DNA of 16,138 nucleotides from positions 1 through 16,138 of the forward strand of contig CAKURL010000035.1 of assembly GCA_934675685.1 (NCBI GenBank), read 5' to 3'. The notes under the pieces are model-generated. The model was not told the DNA's origin. It saw only the letters and a program-made list of their open reading frames with translations, and ran no database searches. Positions 13,906-16,138 of this stretch are shown piece after piece. Numbering within the stretch: position 1 is the first letter of the stretch; the number at the start of each line of letters is the position of its first letter. The translations under genes and the position numbers were made by a program. Origin of the DNA: an uncultured Candidatus Melainabacteria bacterium (GTDB lineage Bacteria > Cyanobacteriota > Vampirovibrionia > Gastranaerophilales > Gastranaerophilaceae).

Positions 13906-14622
13906 ATGATTTCTAACGTTTCAAACATTTCATTCGGAAGCACATACAAGGCTTCAAACAAAAACAATATTCAATATGAATATGCGCAATTCAGAGGCTA
14001 CGCAATGGACAAAGCCGAAGAATGCGAAGGTGTAGTTTCAGGCTACGAAGACAAAGTAGAAGAAAGGCCACCTTATAATTTCACATCAACCACAACTATG
14101 ATTGTGCCAGACAACATGGATAGAAGTGTTGAAACATTCTGCAAAAGAAATGGTATAAAATTCACAAAAATGAATAACGAAGATTTGATGAACCCAGAAA
14201 CAATTGAAGACAGAATTCAAGCTGCCCCAAGAGGAACTCAAATCAAAAAAGTAAATGTTGAAAAACTTGAAGACTTAATGCAAGGACAAAGAACAAACTT
14301 CGACCATTGCAACAACGTATATAGACGCTACTTTAACGACGAAGTTACATACATGATGAAAAGCGGAGATAAAATCCCAGCAAGCTCTTTGTATATTGTT
14401 CCTGTAGGCGATTCTGTTGAAAATGCCGTTGGATATATCAACAACTTTGGCGCCGAAAACTTAAACGAAGAGCAAATTAGCTTCGACCTTCACCAACGCA
14501 CAAACTCCCCAGACCAATGCACATTCTTTGCGCTAAAAGAAATGGGCTTAAAATCAATCCCAGTTTATGTAAACGCTGATACTTTGGCTGTGGGCAATGC
14601 TTTAGGTATTTTTGAAGATTAA
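13906..14622 (+). CDS. Hypothetical protein with N-terminal ISFGSTY segment
   Basis: I do not recognise a domain in this 238-residue protein. It has no signal peptide or membrane segment. It opens MISNVSNISFGSTYKAS, a short Asn/Ser-rich lead with a Phe-Gly motif that I associate, from memory, with many Gastranaerophilales proteins of unknown function. The remainder is a mixed, probably globular sequence with five Cys residues, an acidic middle and a more hydrophobic C-terminus (FFALKEMGLKSIPVYVNAD). ATG 13906 has AAAGGA 11 nt upstream, inside a leader hairpin. It stands alone, with its own strong terminator, 63 bp after hydE. No function can be stated. Confidence 0.8.
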   Translation: MISNVSNISFGSTYKASNKNNIQYEYAQFRGYAMDKAEECEGVVSGYEDKVEERPPYNFTSTTTMIVPDNMDRSVETFCKRNGIKFTKMNNEDLMNPETIEDRIQAAPRGTQIKKVNVEKLEDLMQGQRTNFDHCNNVYRRYFNDEVTYMMKSGDKIPASSLYIVPVGDSVENAVGYINNFGAENLNEEQISFDLHQRTNSPDQCTFFALKEMGLKSIPVYVNADTLAVGNALGIFED

Positions 14623-14642
14623 TTTCATATAATATATATTTT

Positions 14643-14680
14643 AATAGGTCAGGCAACCCCTGACCTATTTTATTTGTTTT
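14643..14680 (+). terminator. Strong terminator after the unknown gene
   Basis: A perfect 11-bp stem AATAGGTCAGG/CCTGACCTATT (14643-14653 and 14659-14669) with a 5-nt loop is followed by TTATTTGTTTT. Confidence 0.9.
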
Positions 14681-14696
14681 AATTTTTAAAATTTGA

Positions 14697-14858
14697 TTAG
14701 TCCAAGTTTTGAAGAGCGTATTCAATGCATTGAACAATAAGCTCGTTTCTACTTATATCAGACTCAAAAGAAATTTTATCTATTGCCTTTAAGATTTCGT
14801 TATCTATCCTGATACTTATAACACTTTTTTCTTGTTTTGTAGGCTTGAAGTTTTTCAT
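14697..14858 (-). CDS. Small ribbon-helix-helix (CopG/Arc-like) DNA-binding protein
   Basis: This 53-residue gene is easy to miss because of its size. The protein begins MKNFKPTKQEKSVISIRIDN and continues through EILKAIDKISFESDISRNEL to IVQCIEYALQNLD. SVISIRID is the DNA-contacting strand of a ribbon-helix-helix fold, followed by two helices; SRNELIVQCIEYAL is the usual second helix. Such proteins bind operators as dimers. There is no clear SD. A weak promoter may exist on the minus strand (TTGAAT at 14902-14897, then TTTAAT after 18 bp). It is divergent from the prepilin-like gene at 14972, with inverted TACAT-type repeats between them, so I infer control of that gene and of itself. No toxin gene is adjacent, which argues against an antitoxin. 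Confidence 0.8.
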   Translation of the reverse strand: MKNFKPTKQEKSVISIRIDNEILKAIDKISFESDISRNELIVQCIEYALQNLD

Positions 14859-14905
14859 ATATTCTATTTTCTATTAAAAATAGCTTACAAATATATATTC
14901 AATAT

Positions 14906-14943
14906 TACATTACATAATGTATTTAATTTTAGAATACATTATG
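14906..14943. promoter_or_regulatory. Operator-like repeats between the RHH and second prepilin-like genes
   Basis: CATAATGTATT (14913-14923) and AATACATTATG (14933-14943) are perfect 11-bp inverted arms 9 nt apart. TACAT occurs at 14906, 14911 and 14935 and, inverted, at 14917-14921; 14911-14921 is itself a palindrome around one base. Closely spaced short repeats suit a ribbon-helix-helix repressor. The right arm ends 28 bp before the prepilin start, so it probably overlaps that promoter. Confidence 0.65.
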
Positions 14944-14971
14944 CTATCTTTTTTTAAAAAGGGAATGTTGA

Positions 14972-15766
14972 ATGAAAAAAGAAATCAAAAAAGCTTTTAG
15001 TTTGGCTTTTACTCTTGCTGAAATCATGATTGCGTTAGTGGTGATTGGAGTAATTACATCAATTCTTTTGCCAGTTGCGTTTAATTCAGTTCCAGATGAA
15101 AATGTGATGAAATTTAAAAAAGGAAATGCGACTTTGGCTAAGGTCATAAATGAGCTTGTGAGCTCTGATAAGTATTATGCCGACGGAGACTTAGGAAAAT
15201 ATCCAAATGGGGATTTAATAAATGGTGAAAATAAAAATGATTTAACATATTTTTGCCAAAGTTTCGCAGATGTTGTTTCTACAAAAAAAGTCAATTGCAA
15301 AGGAGGCAAACCCTCGGCAAGTTTTTCAGGCGATGTTTCAGAAGGAAGCGTTGTATGTTCTGATTGGGATTTTTATGGAAATAATCAACCTACTCAAGCA
15401 GCTTCGGCAGATAAATTTTGCAAAACTTACACAGATCTTGGCGAAGAAATAGTTACTTCAGATGGAATTGTATATTACGAAACGTCCGCTTTTCCGCCTT
15501 TTGGTTGGGATAAGTATTTGGGCGGCACCAACATTCTTTTCCATGAATCAATAGGTTATGCAAATAATGCTTACACAGATTTGGCTACTACGAAAATAAA
15601 TGAAATAAACAATGCTTATCGCTGCAAAAGGGTTTTTTGCATGGACATTGATGGAATAGGAAAAGGGGAAGACCCTTTTGGATATGGAATTCGTGTTGAT
15701 GGGAAGATTGTTTTGGGAGAAAGGGCAAAAGAGTGGCTAAATAAAAGTATTCAAGATAAGGATTAA
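14972..15766 (+). CDS. Prepilin-like / type II secretion pseudopilin-like protein
   Basis: The 264-residue protein has a class III signal: basic MKKEIKK, then LA|F13-T-L-A-E17 and the hydrophobic stretch IMIALVVIGVITSILLPVAF. As in the other prepilin-like protein, Ala rather than Gly precedes the cleavage site. DENVMKFKKGNATLAKVINE continues the pilin helix. The C-terminal globular part has five Cys residues before a CKRVFCMD segment carrying two more. MDIDGIGKGEDPFGYGIRVDGKI resembles the Asp-rich calcium or metal loop of pseudopilins (DxNGxxGPD type). It is probably assembled into or exported by a pilus-like machine whose genes are elsewhere. AAGGGA lies 8 nt before the ATG. It is divergent from the RHH gene. 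No hairpin terminator follows before the repeat at 15802. Confidence 0.85.
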   Translation: MKKEIKKAFSLAFTLAEIMIALVVIGVITSILLPVAFNSVPDENVMKFKKGNATLAKVINELVSSDKYYADGDLGKYPNGDLINGENKNDLTYFCQSFADVVSTKKVNCKGGKPSASFSGDVSEGSVVCSDWDFYGNNQPTQAASADKFCKTYTDLGEEIVTSDGIVYYETSAFPPFGWDKYLGGTNILFHESIGYANNAYTDLATTKINEINNAYRCKRVFCMDIDGIGKGEDPFGYGIRVDGKIVLGERAKEWLNKSIQDKD

Positions 15767-15801
15767 GGAAATACTGAATGATTATTTTTAATTGGCAATA
15801 T

Positions 15802-15975
15802 GTCATTCTGAAAAATTAGAAAAATGAACGATAGTGAAATTTTTCAATTTGTTCAGAATCTCTAAAACATGGAATGCGAGAATTTAACATTGAATTAAGA
15901 TTCTGAAACACCAAGTAGGTACAGAAAATTAGTTTTCGCGAAGTTCAAACAATTTTCTAGTTAATTCAGAATGAC
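15802..15975 (-). repeat. Repeat A copy 2, inverted relative to copy 1
   Basis: The element has the same perfect 11-bp terminal inverted repeats (GTCATTCTGAA at 15802-15812 and TTCAGAATGAC at 15965-15975) and the same core (15850-15907) as 276-396, in opposite orientation. The two arms outside the core are unlike those of copy 1 but again fold: GAAAAAT/ATTTTTC (15819-15845) and AGAAAATT/AATTTTCT (about 15923-15958). It is longer (174 bp against 121 bp). It may also act as the missing terminator of the prepilin-like gene. Confidence 0.8.
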
Positions 15976-15994
15976 GTGCTGCAAATTGTATATT

Positions 15995-16138
15995 TTATTG
16001 AGCATTAAATTCACTTTGTTCACTTTCTCTTGCTCCTGTGGAATTTTCTTCGAAAATTCTTACGTCGCTATCGTTCAGCTCAAATGCGCCTTGTTCTTCA
16101 CAAGTCGCTTTTGAGCCTCGGCAAAAGCTCTCTTCTTT
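15995..16138 (-). CDS. Possible C-terminal fragment of an ORF, open at the right edge, made of repeat sequence
   Basis: Read on the minus strand, a frame is open from the window edge to TAA at 15997-15995, giving 47 residues that include GAFELNDSDVRIFEENSTGA. The middle of this peptide is encoded by repeat B and its long hairpins. The phrase SDVRIFEENS also appears in a minus-strand frame through the copy at 458-497, and LNDSDVEIF in a plus-strand frame at the left edge. It may be the tail of a real gene extended by repeat insertion, or just an open frame in a repeat. I recognise no domain. Confidence 0.2.
   Translation of the reverse strand, partial: KEESFCRGSKATCEEQGAFELNDSDVRIFEENSTGARESEQSEFNAQ
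16031..16116 (+). repeat. Repeat B copy 3 with a second long hairpin
   Basis: The copy contains the GAATTTTC/GAAAATTC hairpin (16041-16059), then ACGTCGCTATCGTTCAGCT, then a 15-bp interrupted stem at 16078-16116: GCTCAAA, GCG and CTTGT pair with ACAAG, CGC and TTTGAGC, with two facing mismatches. It is direct to copy 2 and inverted to copy 1. Together with repeat A copy 2 it fills most of the gene-free right end (15767-16138). Confidence 0.7.

Noticed and set aside
14477..14737. 86-residue minus-strand ORF
   Set aside because: It overlaps the unknown gene, a strong terminator and the RHH gene in another frame. The RHH frame has a recognisable fold.

Overview
The window is AT-rich (about one-third GC by eye) and encodes an anaerobe: a class III ribonucleotide reductase (NrdD), an [FeFe]-hydrogenase maturase (HydE) and a reverse-type rubrerythrin, with no oxygen-respiration genes. 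Three features resemble gut Melainabacteria (Candidatus Gastranaerophilales) more than any Firmicute: two prepilin-like surface proteins, an unknown protein whose N-terminus contains an ISFGSTY segment, and a periplasmic OmpH/Skp-like chaperone that implies an outer membrane. This taxonomic guess rests on family resemblance recalled without a search and is inference.

Layout. Bases 1-660 carry palindromic dispersed repeats and no convincing complete gene. Bases 664-3335 form a divergent pair: a large Cys-rich prepilin-like protein (minus) and a small XRE regulator (plus), with repeated operator-like palindromes between them. Bases 3416-8200 are minus-strand housekeeping genes: nrdD, an OmpH/Skp-like gene and nadE. 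Bases 8246-14622 are plus-strand: a GT-C-like membrane protein, an NrtR-type Nudix regulator, an aconitase/LeuD-type small subunit, an isocitrate dehydrogenase-like enzyme, reverse rubrerythrin, hydE and an unknown protein. Bases 14697-15766 form a second divergent pair: a 53-residue ribbon-helix-helix protein (minus) and a second prepilin-like protein (plus), again with inverted repeats between them. Bases 15767-16138 return to the repeat families of the left end, partly in inverted orientation.

How the genes fit together. NrtR near glutamine-dependent NadE suggests local control of NAD synthesis. The aconitase-type small subunit overlaps an isocitrate dehydrogenase-like gene, which suggests a citrate-to-2-oxoglutarate segment; the large aconitase subunit is not in the window. 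The most unusual points are the two regulator/prepilin modules with operator arrays, a set of genes that look leaderless (a -10 hexamer 6-7 nt before the start codon and no Shine-Dalgarno), and modular palindromic repeats whose hairpin stems differ between copies while pairing is kept.
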